Below are positions 51,501-58,430 of a stretch of 64,000 nucleotides of DNA, in pieces. A program made the position numbers and the translations under genes. Numbering within the stretch: position 1 is the stretch's first letter; every line of letters starts with the position of its first letter. The notes beneath the pieces were generated by a model that was given only the letters and a program-made list of their open reading frames with translations, was not told the origin of the DNA and ran no database searches. Source of the DNA: Conchocele bisecta (Eukaryota > Mollusca > Bivalvia > Lucinida > Thyasiridae); assembly GCA_029237695.1 (NCBI GenBank), contig CM055265.1, positions 87,021,447 through 87,085,446 on the forward strand. Reading direction: 5' to 3'.

Positions 51501-53131
51501 AATACTGTGGATGAACTCAACAACAATCAGTCATCAACAGAATGTATAGACAAGTGCCATGAATATGGCAAACATAGTCATTGGTCAGCAGCTTCTATAC
51601 GGGAGAATGAAAGCATGTCTCAGAAGCTGCCAAATCAAAACACGGATAACATGATTACTATATCAGATAATCACTCTGTGAAACCTGAAACAGATTGTGT
51701 TGTTGACAAAGATATTGCTACACCACGTTCGTCTATACCTAACCAGAACCTGAACAGTCATATATGTAGTAATGCACATACTCACGATAGTCCCTATTCC
51801 ATCCTCCAACAAAGTTTGCCAGAATTTGACGAGTCCAAGGTCACAGTTGTTGAAGGCTGTTTCGGGTGCCAGTATTTGTTTGACGATCCATCAATGGACA
51901 CAATGATGCTGTATCTACATGCTGTTAAATACACCGTAAGATATACAGGCTATAATCTAGGCGCGCACTTATGTGTGGCTGTGAATTGAGAAATGGGGTT
52001 TATCGCAATTGTGCCCAATGTAAGCTCCTGGTTAACCCTTTGCATGCTGGGAAAATAATGGCTAAAAATAGTTCAAATATAGCAGCAGACGACACTTCAT
52101 TAATAATGTTTTTCTTATTGCTCTGAAAACTGAAAATATGTATTGGAATTTCCACGGCATATGTGGCTGTTATTTTCACCGCTAGCGTGCGAAGGGTTAA
52201 ATAGAACTCTCCTGTGGCCTGATAACGATCTCTGTTTCTTGTTAGAAGCATGGCGGGTGTTACATCGACGGAACTGCGAACAGTGCAGATCCTGATCAGA
52301 CCAGGCGGATGCACAGGATGATCTGGATATACACTGCTCACAAAACCCACAAGTCCATTTCTTCAGCCATAGCCACATATAACATTCAGTGCACTTCGTT
52401 CTCGTAATCACCGAGGTAGTACGAATCAAGATTATCAATCAAACTGTCGAGTCCAAATTTCAAGAACATAAACGTTTAACACTTATTGATCTGGACCTAT
52501 TTTCTTTCCACTGTAGACATGATCAGACGGTATACCTATTGTTTGATGTGTATATAGTAATGCACAATGGATCAGATTGCGAACAATAAAGGCCCAGACC
52601 AGCCGGCTCGTGTGTGTATGCTGGTCCGAGTCTTCTCTGGTTGCAAAGGTTTTGCAAATCAGTCCAATTGTTTTAAGATCGCAATCCACATCACATCTTG
52701 AATGGGTTAGACATTAGATTACATTCTGTAATATTATATATAGTTTGTTCTATTTACTGGTTACATCAACAGCTTATCAATACTTTTCCTTATAATCTGA
52801 GACAAGCCATGTGATTTTGTACCTAATGAGGCGTGCGATTTTTCTTGAAAAACATTTTACTGTAAATGAGTCATTTGACAAAATTTTCAGAGCAAATTTC
52901 ATCAATGTTTGATGTCATATACGGTAAATATCGTAAATACAAATGTAGATATCACACATCTTCTTGGGTACAAAATCACATGGCTCGTCTCGTATGAGAG
53001 TAGTTCTCAACTTGCTGGTACCCCTTGTATGTACATGTACTGGTAATCTCTGATTGCAGGGTCCAGACTGGGAATACAGCACTGCTCTTCCCGAGTGGGC
53101 GGCTGACGATTGGCTGGATGACGACTCATAA
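24488..53131 (+). CDS. RPUSD2: RPUSD2-type RNA pseudouridine synthase, ten-exon gene, 5' end missing
   Basis: Joined exons 24488-24569, 25236-25357, 26871-26968, 36348-36514, 37048-37189, 41830-41966, 46742-46795, 49366-49457, 51375-51935 and 53060-53131 give 1527 bases, i.e. 508 residues plus TAA. All nine introns are GT-AG and all phases agree. Residue numbers count from the first visible exon. An S4-like RNA-binding part covers about 45-100 (GNFTVNGRIV). The RluA-type catalytic domain follows: DVLVVNKPASIPCHPCGR (119-136), the catalytic motif YRLDRVTSG with Asp162, and GRTHQIRVHLQFLG (255-268). A polar Ser/Asn-rich linker comes next, then a C-terminal CFGC (460-463), LHAVKYTGPDWEY and a PEWAADDW ending, all of which match the animal RPUSD2 tail. 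The family isomerises uridine to pseudouridine in RNA; yeast relatives act on tRNA position 32. The start codon is not visible: exon 1 here begins at an acceptor in phase 0. No frameshift or stop was found, so the gene looks functional. Confidence 0.93.
24781..25131 (+). mobile_element. H2 hairpin-head element in RPUSD2 intron
   Basis: Head atgccaccgggtttcaaag with aaacgggtggcat, leader gtccgtccgtccgtccgtct, tail gacagacgcatttcttgttt. It is longer than the copy at 1752 because of a ~200-base insertion in the leader. Confidence 0.8.
25236..25357 (+). CDS. RPUSD2: RPUSD2 visible exon 2
   Basis: The acceptor is tattttcag and the donor ACAT|gtgagt. It encodes GFRKVYPYMYTYTSYAKQRW followed by VHQTILDIIQNEF, the start of the S4-like region. 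It enters in phase 1 and leaves in phase 0. Confidence 0.92.
25873..26267. mobile_element. TIR element, tactgtctgttccacg family
   Basis: The left end tactgtctgttccacgttttg is matched by the right end complement caaaacgtggaacagaca. Internal sequence (gaaattgactctgaaacct) is shared with 619-1310. Confidence 0.75.
26425..26580 (-). mobile_element. tRNA-derived SINE
   Basis: On the minus strand, tgtcctaggggttagaaca resembles a tRNA A box and ggttcaaacc a B box about 35 bases later. The body contains gacgttaaacccattcac and aaccttagctgttg-like sequence, which recurs as taacggcctatcaacagcta at 43325, 48638 and (complement) 34400-34440. Confidence 0.7.
26871..26968 (+). CDS. RPUSD2: RPUSD2 visible exon 3 (S4-like part)
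   Basis: The acceptor is ctattttcag and the donor CATCG|gtcagt. It encodes KHIMEGNFTVNGRIVEPDYV followed by QISDLLQNRVH. The G-x-x-x-VNG pattern is typical of S4-like RNA-binding segments in RluA-family enzymes. The arginine codon CG|A is completed in exon 4, giving the conserved VHRHE junction. Confidence 0.93.
27899..29471 (-). mobile_element. Tc1-type (DD34E) transposon, decayed
   Basis: The left terminus ctgagcaaaactagaaacgt continues with ccct. The right terminus is its near complement (agggacgtttctagttttgt tgag). Both are flanked by TA. Sister 191-bp units give the empty site (attctatatacgg). The length of 1573 bases is usual for Tc1 elements. It encodes one broken transposase on the minus strand. 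Confidence 0.9.
28171..29173 (-). pseudogene. Tc1-like transposase, at least three frameshifts
   Basis: The minus strand starts MPRLSENERNQAIGMLAGG at 29173 and then shifts frame near 29115. The next segment has a helix-turn-helix region, the RPGRPR linker, SGQTIRNRLR and the first catalytic Asp in FTDESRF. Another shift near 28690 leads to GGGSVMVWGGI. A third near 28590 leads to MHDNARPHVA with the second Asp, and SPDLNPIEHIWDELGRK with the Glu. The spacing between the second Asp and the Glu is 34 residues, typical of Tc1. The catalytic triad is still present, so decay is recent. The frame ends at 28171. It cut and pasted DNA at TA sites when active. Confidence 0.92.
29831..32124 (+). mobile_element. 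Hairpin-head element, ATGCCCCCGC family (H4), nested in H7
   Basis: Head tatgcccccgctaccgaaag with tacgggggcatatagtg, leader gtccgtccgtcccgtccgg. The core is about twelve ~177-bp units (30000-31970). A second head at 31979 (after TTTTT) and the tail gccgacaggccacatttcta follow, so two copies may be fused. Confidence 0.75.
30000..31970 (+). repeat. About 177-bp tandem array (H4 core) with DR1-like motif
   Basis: About twelve units: gcacgtttctcaatcctaca, atacatatgaacatgcccta, ccaccacccagtacttcgac, then ttgacctttgaccttcacct. The repeated tgacctttgacct is the complement of a perfect direct repeat of AGGTCA spaced by one base. Confidence 0.9.
33440..33633 (+). repeat. H3 tail fragment
   Basis: It ends cacggcgggcgcgacatgcg, then gtcacagccatctacttgtt, matching the H3 tail. 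Confidence 0.6.
33640..33830. repeat. Dispersed repeat, gatcctggtcagactgtgca type
   Basis: It shares the tags gaatggcaaacagtgcagat and agtcacagccacaattatgt with 49070-49200 and 52240-52380. Confidence 0.6.
34058..35357. mobile_element. TTAA-targeting element inserted in the 52-bp minisatellite
   Basis: The left end is TTAA-aggtacattcccactcagta and the right end complement is TTAA-aggtacatgaccactcagta, with TIRs of about 36 bases. Neighbouring units read gcTTAAtgg at this place, so the empty site and the TTAA duplication are both visible. It contains a SINE remnant (34370-34445) and another TIR element (34553-35235), and no transposase. Confidence 0.85.
34553..35235. mobile_element. TIR element, actgtctgttccacg family, nested
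   Basis: Left actgtctgttccacgaagtg ctgccc, right gggcaggttaacgtgaaaca gacagt. It is the third copy of the family at 619-1310. Confidence 0.75.
36041..36347. other. Intron, dispersed repeat tags
   Basis: It has two gtgaaagggttaa tags and a gagccatctcatcaagatct tag. No extra exon is seen. Confidence 0.5.
36348..36514 (+). CDS. RPUSD2: RPUSD2 visible exon 4
   Basis: The acceptor is ttttcgtggcag and the donor AGGA|gtaagg. It encodes RHEYPVLATPIEVIAE, DVLVVNKPASIPCHPCGR and the NSLTCILHKEYGYTNLR helix. It is the first part of the catalytic domain. GC content is clearly higher here than in the surrounding repeats. The intron before it is 9.4 kb and is filled with nested transposons. Confidence 0.95.
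37048..37189 (+). CDS. RPUSD2: RPUSD2 visible exon 5, catalytic Asp
   Basis: The acceptor is tatttatttcag and the donor CTGA|gtgggt. Joined to exon 4 it reads R-M-LYRLDRVTSGVLILPKT. The aspartate of RLD is the catalytic residue shared by the RluA, RluD and TruA families. The exon ends with EKQVKKEYLAKVVGKFP, the usual strand after the catalytic loop. Confidence 0.95.
37190..38135. other. Intron with SINE-like remnant
   Basis: 37655-37860 matches 48840-49010 (gtgagggccaaaccaggtct versus ctgagggtcaaaccaggtct; gggattccaataaggatg). No exon found. Confidence 0.5.
38140..40552 (+). mobile_element. H1 element, complete copy in RPUSD2 intron
   Basis: Head agctcacctgagcaaagctc after TTTTT, leader gtccgtcgtccgtccgtccg, four core units, tail ggcccatttgggcctcttgtt. 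It closely matches 5191-9797 without the H6 insertion. A short internal duplication occurs at 38311-38430. Confidence 0.8.
40553..41829. other. Intron, no gene seen
   Basis: Low-copy-looking sequence. The frame at 41162-41413 has no splice or family support. Confidence 0.5.
41830..41966 (+). CDS. RPUSD2: RPUSD2 visible exon 6
   Basis: This exon has no methionine-started frame and is easy to miss. The acceptor is atattccag and the donor AAAT|gtaagt. Spliced between exons 5 and 7 it reads DGEVTCNQPLVLMSR, then SAGKTCSTTFQRISYNGRTS followed by VIK and a split Cys codon. This matches the EVTC.EP...GK.C.T.FQRLSYNG segment of animal RPUSD2. It enters needing one base and leaves with one base, exactly as its neighbours need. 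Confidence 0.9.
42040..42790 (-). repeat. H7 and H8 fragments in intron
   Basis: 42270-42470 resembles H7 core (acaaagttctacttgacgga, ttatctctccatggcagcca). From 42490 the complement of the H8 tail (gaattccgccacagaagcgg) begins, followed by H8 core. Confidence 0.6.
42842..43006 (+). mobile_element. H2 hairpin-head element, short copy
   Basis: It starts after TTTTT with atgccaccgggttttcgaag, has a gtccgtctgtccgtccgtcc leader, and ends gacagactcatttcttgttt. Confidence 0.8.
43300..43470 (+). mobile_element. SINE-like repeat
   Basis: Contains gtttaacggcctatcaacag, ctaaggtcatttaaggccgg and aaatcccaaaatctgaactg, all shared with 48613-48760. Confidence 0.65.
43471..44394. other. Intron, repeat remnants
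   Basis: An H8 fragment on the minus strand lies at about 44030-44140 (gaagaaacttgtacaaactt). No exon is seen in the rest. Confidence 0.5.
44395..44565. mobile_element. MITE of the ggtacaaaatcacatggct family, degraded
   Basis: It has agttgacaacatttacagag, gcaaatgcggc, and the right end ggtacaaaatcacatggct. The left end is not intact. Relatives: 51120-51345 and 52805-52985. Confidence 0.6.
45164..45300. mobile_element. piggyBac-like MITE, right half
   Basis: The internal palindrome (tggtttggtagcactttaga and complement) and the right end gcctaaggg-TTAA are present. The left end is not recognised. Confidence 0.6.
45320..46749 (+). repeat. 65-bp minisatellite made of splice-acceptor copies
   Basis: About 22 units: ggttggcccactagccaggt, atcctctatttgacccctcg, gactgaccccttgtgttgta, ctaca. 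The final unit runs straight into RPUSD2 visible exon 7, whose first eight bases (gttggccc) are part of the unit. Every unit therefore carries a branchpoint-like ctgac, a pyrimidine-rich stretch and an AG. Confidence 0.95.
46742..46795 (+). CDS. RPUSD2: RPUSD2 visible exon 7 (GRTHQIRVHLQFL)
   Basis: A 54-base exon encoding WPHTGRTHQIRVHLQFL, the most conserved RluA-family motif. The acceptor is ttgtactacag and the donor CTCG|gtaagt. Its acceptor and first eight bases are the last member of the 65-bp tandem array that fills 45320-46749, so about 22 near-identical acceptors precede the real one. Confidence 0.95.
46850..47330 (+). repeat. Two to three ~180-bp tandem units
   Basis: Units carry tagctacacacctgaaactt, ttatgatgagtagatgtgca, aagtttatttcgatttttga and attatctcccc. 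Confidence 0.75.
47337..47971 (+). mobile_element. H7 hairpin-head element, compact copy
   Basis: It starts after TTTTT with atacgcctgtttgaaaaaac. Leader cggcgggcaggcggtgggct. Four ~150-177-bp core units (caagttctacttgac, ggtatacatgtttatcacgg) follow. The tail is ccttcggcactcttgtt. Confidence 0.75.
48109..48337. mobile_element. MITE with 36-base TIRs and a perfect central palindrome
   Basis: The left end reads cgtttcactaaacttcgtac, then gactaaaatgttcg, and the right end is its near complement. The centre (48184-48234) is a perfect palindrome of 24-base arms, ggatttacatttattgagca.., around ctg. Confidence 0.85.
48613..49210 (+). repeat. SINE-like repeat plus dispersed repeat
   Basis: 48613-48790 carries gtttaacggcctatcaacag and gggttcgatcccattt, which resembles a B box. 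49060-49200 carries ggcgaacagtgcaaatcctg and ctgatctggatctacactgg. Confidence 0.6.
49366..49457 (+). CDS. RPUSD2: RPUSD2 visible exon 8
   Basis: The acceptor is accatttcag and the donor GGAG|gtaagt. It encodes YPIANDHLYNNAAFGEGR followed by GKGGVFPKSDEE, the end of the catalytic domain. A second donor at 49479-49480 would add 21 bases in frame (VSKSDEE). A third copy of the exon end and donor lies at 49752-49779 inside a tandem duplication. Confidence 0.93.
49432..50049 (+). repeat. Tandem duplication that copies the RPUSD2 exon 8 donor
   Basis: Copy 1 is 49432-49751 and copy 2 is 49752-50049. They match apart from a 22-base local duplication in copy 1 at the donor. Each contains ttcccgaagtccgatgagga followed by ggtaag. 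Confidence 0.95.
50170..50580 (+). repeat. Hairpin-head-like repeat with GGC tract
   Basis: It has gcaaaagcggaaagcgagac, then a GGC trinucleotide run at 50222-50255, a short core with tcaatgttaagttttcgtgt, and a tail gattccgcggaattcttgtt at 50411-50430. Confidence 0.6.
50581..51119. other. Intron, H8 fragment
   Basis: 50760-51030 is an H8 fragment on the plus strand (caagcttcttcatcatggta; tgatgcttactttagcacag; cgcggaattcttgt). No exon seen. Confidence 0.5.
51120..51345. mobile_element. MITE of the ggtacaaaatcaca family, with inner palindrome
   Basis: Inner arms agcaaatgcggaattgaatt and ctgcatttgct form a hairpin. The right end is ggtacaaaatcaca. It ends about 35 bases before RPUSD2 exon 9. 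Confidence 0.65.
51375..51935 (+). CDS. RPUSD2: RPUSD2 visible exon 9 (linker and CxxC)
   Basis: The acceptor is tctctccaatag and the donor CACC|gtaaga. It is 187 codons in phase 0, starting IALEIWQQQNMAARL. The middle is polar, with many Ser, Asn, His and Thr, and is poorly conserved, as in other animals. It ends VEGCFGCQYLFDDPSMDTMM followed by LYLHAVKYT, matching the conserved C-terminal CxxC and LHA-Y motif. Confidence 0.9.
52032..52200. mobile_element. piggyBac-like MITE
   Basis: TTAA-ccctttgcatgctggg on the left and ctagcgtgcgaaggg-TTAA on the right; 161 bases between the TTAA sites. Confidence 0.85.
52230..52660. repeat. Dispersed repeat in last RPUSD2 intron
   Basis: Contains gaacagtgcagatcctgatc and gatctggatatacactgctc. 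Confidence 0.6.
52805..52985. mobile_element. MITE with perfect 19-base TIRs
   Basis: agccatgtgattttgtacc at the left and its exact complement at the right, 181 bases in total. It sits about 75 bases before the last RPUSD2 exon. Confidence 0.85.
53060..53131 (+). CDS. RPUSD2: RPUSD2 terminal exon
   Basis: The acceptor is ctctgattgcag. The frame GPDWEYSTALPEWAADDWLD followed by DDS and TAA matches the GP-FEY...PAWA-DDW tail of animal RPUSD2. A poly(A)-like AATATAAA lies about 10 bases beyond the stop, but no canonical AATAAA is close. Confidence 0.93.
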   Translation, partial: GPDWEYSTALPEWAADDWLDDDS

Positions 53132-53179
53132 TCTGGACTCCCAATATAAATGTTTCCAACATGCACATTCAGTGGAACA

Positions 53180-53330
53180 TCTCTCAATCTATTCATTTAA
53201 CGGTGTTTGCCAGTCTGTGAACAGATACGGTCATTTTAGGCCGGGTTAATGGGGTAAAATCCCGCATTTCACCTGTATCGGAGGGGGATCCCAAAATCAG
53301 AACTGAATGTGTACTCGATTAAGATTTTTC
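53180..53330 (+). repeat. SINE-like remnant between the two genes
   Basis: It has taacggtgtttgccagtctg, attttaggccgggttaatgg and cccaaaatcagaactgaat, matching 48638-48760. Confidence 0.6.
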
Positions 53331-53774
53331 TGTGCTTTACTATGAACATACAACATTAGATAGATGGCAGTAAAATGTTAAGATATTGAGCTAAAATTTT
53401 AGTACAAAGATTGCCCAATTGAAAATTATGGATAAAAATTAATTAATCCCAGTAAATTATTACATTTAATTACATACAGGTACTAGTATACAGAAATTAT
53501 ATAGAAATTGCAGCTCTGAATTTCATATTCTAACGTTATGATGCAAGCATATTTACTAGGTTTGTAACAGTAACAAATAATAATTACAAAACAGAATCTC
53601 TTTGTAATTTACAACTCACTGACGTTCCATTGGAGAATACCTGACGATCCTGAATATATACATTATTTATTTGGGCCACTGCTCATACTCGTCCAATCAA
53701 ATGGTTTAATTTTTAGATAAAAAAATCACGATATTTAAAAAAAACAATGATCATGGACTCGTCCAATGCACTAC

Positions 53775-53970
53775 TCAGCTAACTTGCTCCTTTTGACTTT
53801 TGGTAAATTCAGCAATAGCCCACTGTTTGTTTTCCAGTTCCCCTTTGAGGGCACCAAACTCGGCAACTATAGCATCAAAGTCATCACCAACTGACTCGTA
53901 AGCCAGGATTGCTTGACGTCTGTGATGTTTCTCTTTTTCACTCTCCCGCACCGCCTCCTCCAAGTGTTTT
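53775..53970 (-). CDS. Terminal exon of a coiled-coil protein, possibly HAUS4-like
   Basis: On the minus strand an acceptor tttttgtag is followed by a 64-residue frame ending in TGA. It begins KHLEEAVRESEKEKHHRRQA and continues with DDFDAIVAEFGALKGELENK, then QWAIAEFTKSQKEQVS. The sequence is highly charged, helical and heptad-like. From memory, the pattern (E-F/Y-x-x-L-x-x-E-L/I-x-N-K-QWA-x-x-EF) resembles the C-terminus of augmin subunit HAUS4, a spindle microtubule-branching factor; I cannot verify this. Codon-like GC content stands out from its AT-rich surroundings. An ATTTATT (AATAAAT on the minus strand) lies about 105 bases downstream of the stop. It is tail-to-tail with RPUSD2, 643 bases apart. 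Upstream exons were not found. Confidence 0.6.
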
Positions 53971-54574
53971 CTACAAAAACATAGAAATGTTGTATTGTAT
54001 ATGCTGGACTTTGTCACAAATATTGTAAGCCCCAATGCTTCAGTTACTGTAGGCTTAACTGTATTGTAATTTTTAAATTTGCGGTGTATATAGAAAATGA
54101 TAGGTCGAAAAATCTGTTTAATGGCGATGCACTAGCAGAGCCATTATATTTCCCAACATATCATTTTCTGATGTAAGCCGCCGCAAATTTCAAAATTACA
54201 ATGCGGTTAAGCTATTACTAATGCACCAATTTACAGTTATGCAAATTGTATAGAAAAGTGAAAGGGGTTAACCAACAGCTAGTCATATAGAGACGGGTCA
54301 AATTGTATAGAGTCTAGAACTTTGTCGAAATCATACCGAGGTGCAAGATGGTTGCGCATGTTGCCCTGGACAAATCACACAAATAATTTTCTGCGAAGAA
54401 AATAGTTCCAACACAATTATAAAATATTAGCAATTCTTGCAGTAGGGTACTACTAATGTTTTTTGACTGATTTTGTTAGCTGATGATGTGGATAATCGAA
54501 AACTGGATGATGATTGACACTGTCGGCATTCAGTTTCGAATTACTAACACCCCAATATACCAAAATCAATCGCC
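53971..54574. other. Probable intron of the minus-strand gene
   Basis: It contains an inverted pair, tgtaattttgaaatttgcgg and its near complement, at about 54060-54090 and 54178-54205. No exon recognised. Confidence 0.4.
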
Positions 54575-55145
54575 ACGGAAGCGATGTCGCGCCTGCCGAG
54601 ACATTTGACCATAACATGATCATGGGCATGTGCTAAAGTAAACATCACAAAAACCGTCGGAGAAGGACATACTTAAAACACGAAAAGGGTCATGGTTGAA
54701 GATGTTTCCACAACCATGTGAAGGTCAAAAAGGTCATATCAATGGCGGCATAAATGTTCTAAATGCTCACATGTATCAAGTGCCCAAATATTGAAGCAAT
54801 CCATCAAGTAATATTAATGTTATACGATGATGAAGAAACTTGTACAAACATTTTGACGCAAAAAATGGCTACGTGTTTCCGCAAAAATTTGAAGGTACAA
54901 AAGGTCATGGTCATGTTAATGGTGGCATGAGTTTGTTCCAAATGCTTACATGTATCAAGTGTCCAAACATTGAAGCAATCAATCAAGTAACATTAACATT
55001 ATACGATGATGAAGAAACTTGTACAAACTTTTTGACACAAACAAAATGGCTAAGCGTTCTGAATGATCACATCTATCAAGTGTCCAAATATTGAAGCAAT
55101 CCATTAAGTATATCAAAGTTATATCATGATGAAGAAACTTGTAGA
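54575..55145 (-). repeat. H8 tail and core on the minus strand
   Basis: It begins with the tail complement cgccacggaagcgatgtcgc. Three units follow with tcaagtgtccaaatattgaa and gatgatgaagaaacttgtac. Confidence 0.75.
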
Positions 55146-55317
55146 AACAAGAGGGCCATGATGGCCCTATATCGCCCACCTGTGCAAATACTGGTACTTA
55201 AAGTTGTCACTAAATAAACATCAAAATAAGCCCATGACAGGCACATAGTGTCAATGTGACGAACCGTTTGAAATCTGTAATAAAAGGATGACCTTATGAC
55301 AATTAGGAGGCGTTCTT

Positions 55318-56663
55318 GGATGACATAATCATTTGATTTTTACAAGAAATACACCACATCGATCGTCTCGTTGATACTTTCGACTTGGTATATGACATGA
55401 CCATATTTGGTCAAAAATGAAATTTGACACACGGGCCACGCCCATTTTTAGCTCGCCTGCACGAAGTGCATAAGAGCTTGTGGCATACCCCCGGCGTCGT
55501 CGGCGTCGTCCACAAACTTAACGTTGGGTAAATGTCTTATAACTTCTGTTTCCTTTCATGGAACACCTTGATATTTCATACATGCATTCCTCAGATGACC
55601 CTCTATCATGCTGTAGCAAATCCATGACCCACCACCCAGCCCTTACCCCAAGGTCAAGGTCACAAACTTTGCACATTCATAAACTTAACGTTGGGTAAAT
55701 GTCTTATAACTTCCGTTTCCTTTCATGGAACACCTTGTTATTTCATACATGCATTCCTCAGATGACCCTCTATCATGCTGTAGCAAATCCATGACCCACC
55801 ACCCAGCGCTTACCCCAAGGTTAAGGTCATAAACTTGGCACATTCATAAACTTAACGTTGGGTAAATGTCTTATAACTTCTGTTTCCTTTCATGGAACAC
55901 CTTGTTATTTCATACATGCATTCCTCAGATGACCCTCTATCATGCTGTAGCAAATCCATGACCCACCACCCAGCCCTTTCCCCAAGGTCAGGATGACATA
56001 ATCATTTGATTTTTACAAGAAATACACCACATCGATCGTCTCGTTGATACTTTCGACTTGGTATATGACATGACCATATTTGGTCAAAAATGAAATTTGA
56101 CACACGGGCCACGCCCATTTTTAGCTCGCCTGCACGAAGTGCATAAGAGCTTGTGGCATACCCCCGGCGTCGTCGGCGTCGTCCACAAACTTAACGTTGG
56201 GTAAATGTCTTATAACTTCTGTTTCCTTTCATGGAACACCTTGATATTTCATACATGCATTCCTCAGATGACCCTCTATCATGCTGTAGCAAATCCATGA
56301 CCCACCACCCAGCCCTTACCCCAAGGTCAAGGTCACAAACTTTGCACATTCATAAACTTAACGTTGGGTAAATGTCTTATAACTTCCGTTTCCTTTCATG
56401 GAACACCTTGTTATTTCATACATGCATTCCTCAGATGACCCTCTATCATGCTGTAGCAAATCCATGACCCACCACCCAGCGCTTACCCCAAGGTTAAGGT
56501 CATAAACTTGGCACATTCATAAACTTAACGTTGGGTAAATGTCTTATAACTTCTGTTTCCTTTCATGGAACACCTTGTTATTTCATACATGCATTCCTCA
56601 GATGACCCTCTATCATGCTGTAGCAAATCCATGACCCACCACCCAGCCCTTTCCCCAAGGTCA
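55318..56663. repeat. 673-bp direct tandem duplication
   Basis: 55318-55990 and 55991-56663 look identical by eye, starting ggatgacataatcatttgat and ending ccctttccccaaggtca. The repeat copies the H1/H5 junction, including the H5 head. Confidence 0.9.
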
Positions 56664-57684
56664 AGGTCACAATCTTAGCACATTCATAAACTTAACGTTG
56701 GGGTAAATGTATTATAACATCTGTTTCCTTTCATGGAACGCCTTGCTATTTCATACATTCCTCAGATGACCCTCTATCATGCTGTAGCAAATCCACAACC
56801 CACCACCCAACCCTTACCCAAAAGTCAAGGTCACAAACTTAGCATGTTCATAAACTTACCGTTGGGGTAAATGTTCAGTAACTTCTGTTTCTTTACACTT
56901 TGAACACCTTGATATTTCATACATGCATTCATCTGATGATACTCTAGCATGCTATAGCAAATCCATGACCAACCCCCTCCCCTTTCCCCAAGGTCACGGT
57001 CACAAACTTAGCACATTCATAAACTTAACGTGGGGGTAAATGTCTTGTAACATCTGTTTCCTTTCATGAAACGCATTGATATTTCATACACGCGTTCATC
57101 TGATGATACTATATCGTGCTATAGCATGACCCACCGCCTACCCCTTACCCCAAGGTCAAGGTCACAAACTTGACACATCCATAAACTTAACGTTGGGGTA
57201 AATGTCTGATAACAACTGTTTCCTTTGATGGAACGCCTTGATATTTCATACATACATTCCTCAGTTCATAAACTTTACATTGGGGTAAATGTTGTGTAAC
57301 GTCTGTTTCTTTACACTTTTAACGCTTTGATATTTCATACAGGCATTCATGTGATGATCCTCTATTGTGCTACAGCAAATCCATGACCCATGAAAATTAC
57401 AAACTTAGTGCATTCCTAAACTTAACGTTGGGTTAAATTTTGTTTTACTTCTCTTTTCAGGGAGCGCATTGATATTTTATACATGCATTCATCTTAATAT
57501 GCTATATCATGCTATATCAAATCCACGACCCACCTTCCACCACTGACCTCAATGTCAATGTCCACCGCACACCCCTTATCCCAAGGTCAAGTTATATAAT
57601 ATTCATGTTTTTTATACAACTGTGCCAAGTTTGAGTGAAGGCTGCCAACAGGCGAGCTTCGTTGTCTTCTGACAACTCTTGTTG
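55450..57684 (+). mobile_element. Hairpin-head element, AGCTCGCCTGCACG family (H5)
   Basis: It starts after TTTTT with agctcgcctgcacgaagtgc and ends gttgtcttctgacaactctt gtt. The right flank gaccctggggtcaccatttt continues the H1 core. Core units of about 170-180 bases carry cataaacttaacgttgggta, ctctatcatgctgtagcaaa and cccaaggtcaaggtcacaaa. Confidence 0.75.
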
Positions 57685-58224
57685 ACCCTGGGGTCACCAT
57701 TTTAACAACTTTGAAAGAGCATTGTTCATCAATCATTTCTGCTAAGTTTCGTCGAAATCCGTCTGGCTGTTTGCGAGAAGAATTTTTTCTTTTTTAAGAT
57801 GGTGTCCATTTTGGATTATCTAGTACCTCCATTTCAACAAGCTGACATGGCTTCACCTATTAAGGACCATAGTTGTGAAGTTTGGCTACATTGGCCAACC
57901 GGTTCTTGTGAAGAAGACTTTTGAAATCTCAAATAAAAGGATGACCTTTTAACCTTTCGGAGGCCATCTTGGATTGACATCATCCGATTTCGTGTTTGTC
58001 TTTCTCATGACCCGCCAGACAGATTTCGACAAAACTTGGCAGGAATGATCAATGTACAAAGGTTAAAAGGTCATCCTTTTATTTGAGATCTTCTCCGGTT
58101 GGCGAATGCTAGCCAAACTTCACAATTATGGTCCTTGGGTGAAGCCTTTTCAGATTTGTAATTCCCCTACCTATGTACGATGTGTGTCAAGTTTGACCAA
58201 CTTTGGCTCAGGTGAGCTAAAAAT

Positions 58225-58425
58225 GTCTGTGTAAACAAAAAAGGTCACGGTCATGTTCATGATGGCAGGAGTGTGTTCCAAATGCTTGCATATATCAAGT
58301 GTGTAAATATTAAAACAATCCGTCAAGTAATATTAAAGTTAAACCATGATGAAAAAGCTTGTACAAACGTTTTGTTTGACGCAAAAAAAAAATGGCCATG
58401 TGTTTCCGCAAAAATTTTAAGGTAA
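58225..58425 (-). repeat. H8 fragment
   Basis: It has gagtgtgttccaaatgcttg and gcaaaaattttaaggta. Confidence 0.6.
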
Positions 58426-58430
58426 ACAAG

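Larger units (their letters stand above)
55146..58218 (-). mobile_element. H1 element on minus strand with nested H5
   Basis: It starts with the tail complement aacaagagggccatgatggc and ends with the head complement tcaggtgagct followed by AAAA. H1 core is present at 55260-55440 and again from 57685. A clean H5 insertion separates them. Confidence 0.75.

Noticed and set aside
52000..52438. Minus-strand frames of 107-116 residues
   Set aside because: They cross a piggyBac-like MITE and a dispersed repeat, with no conserved domain.
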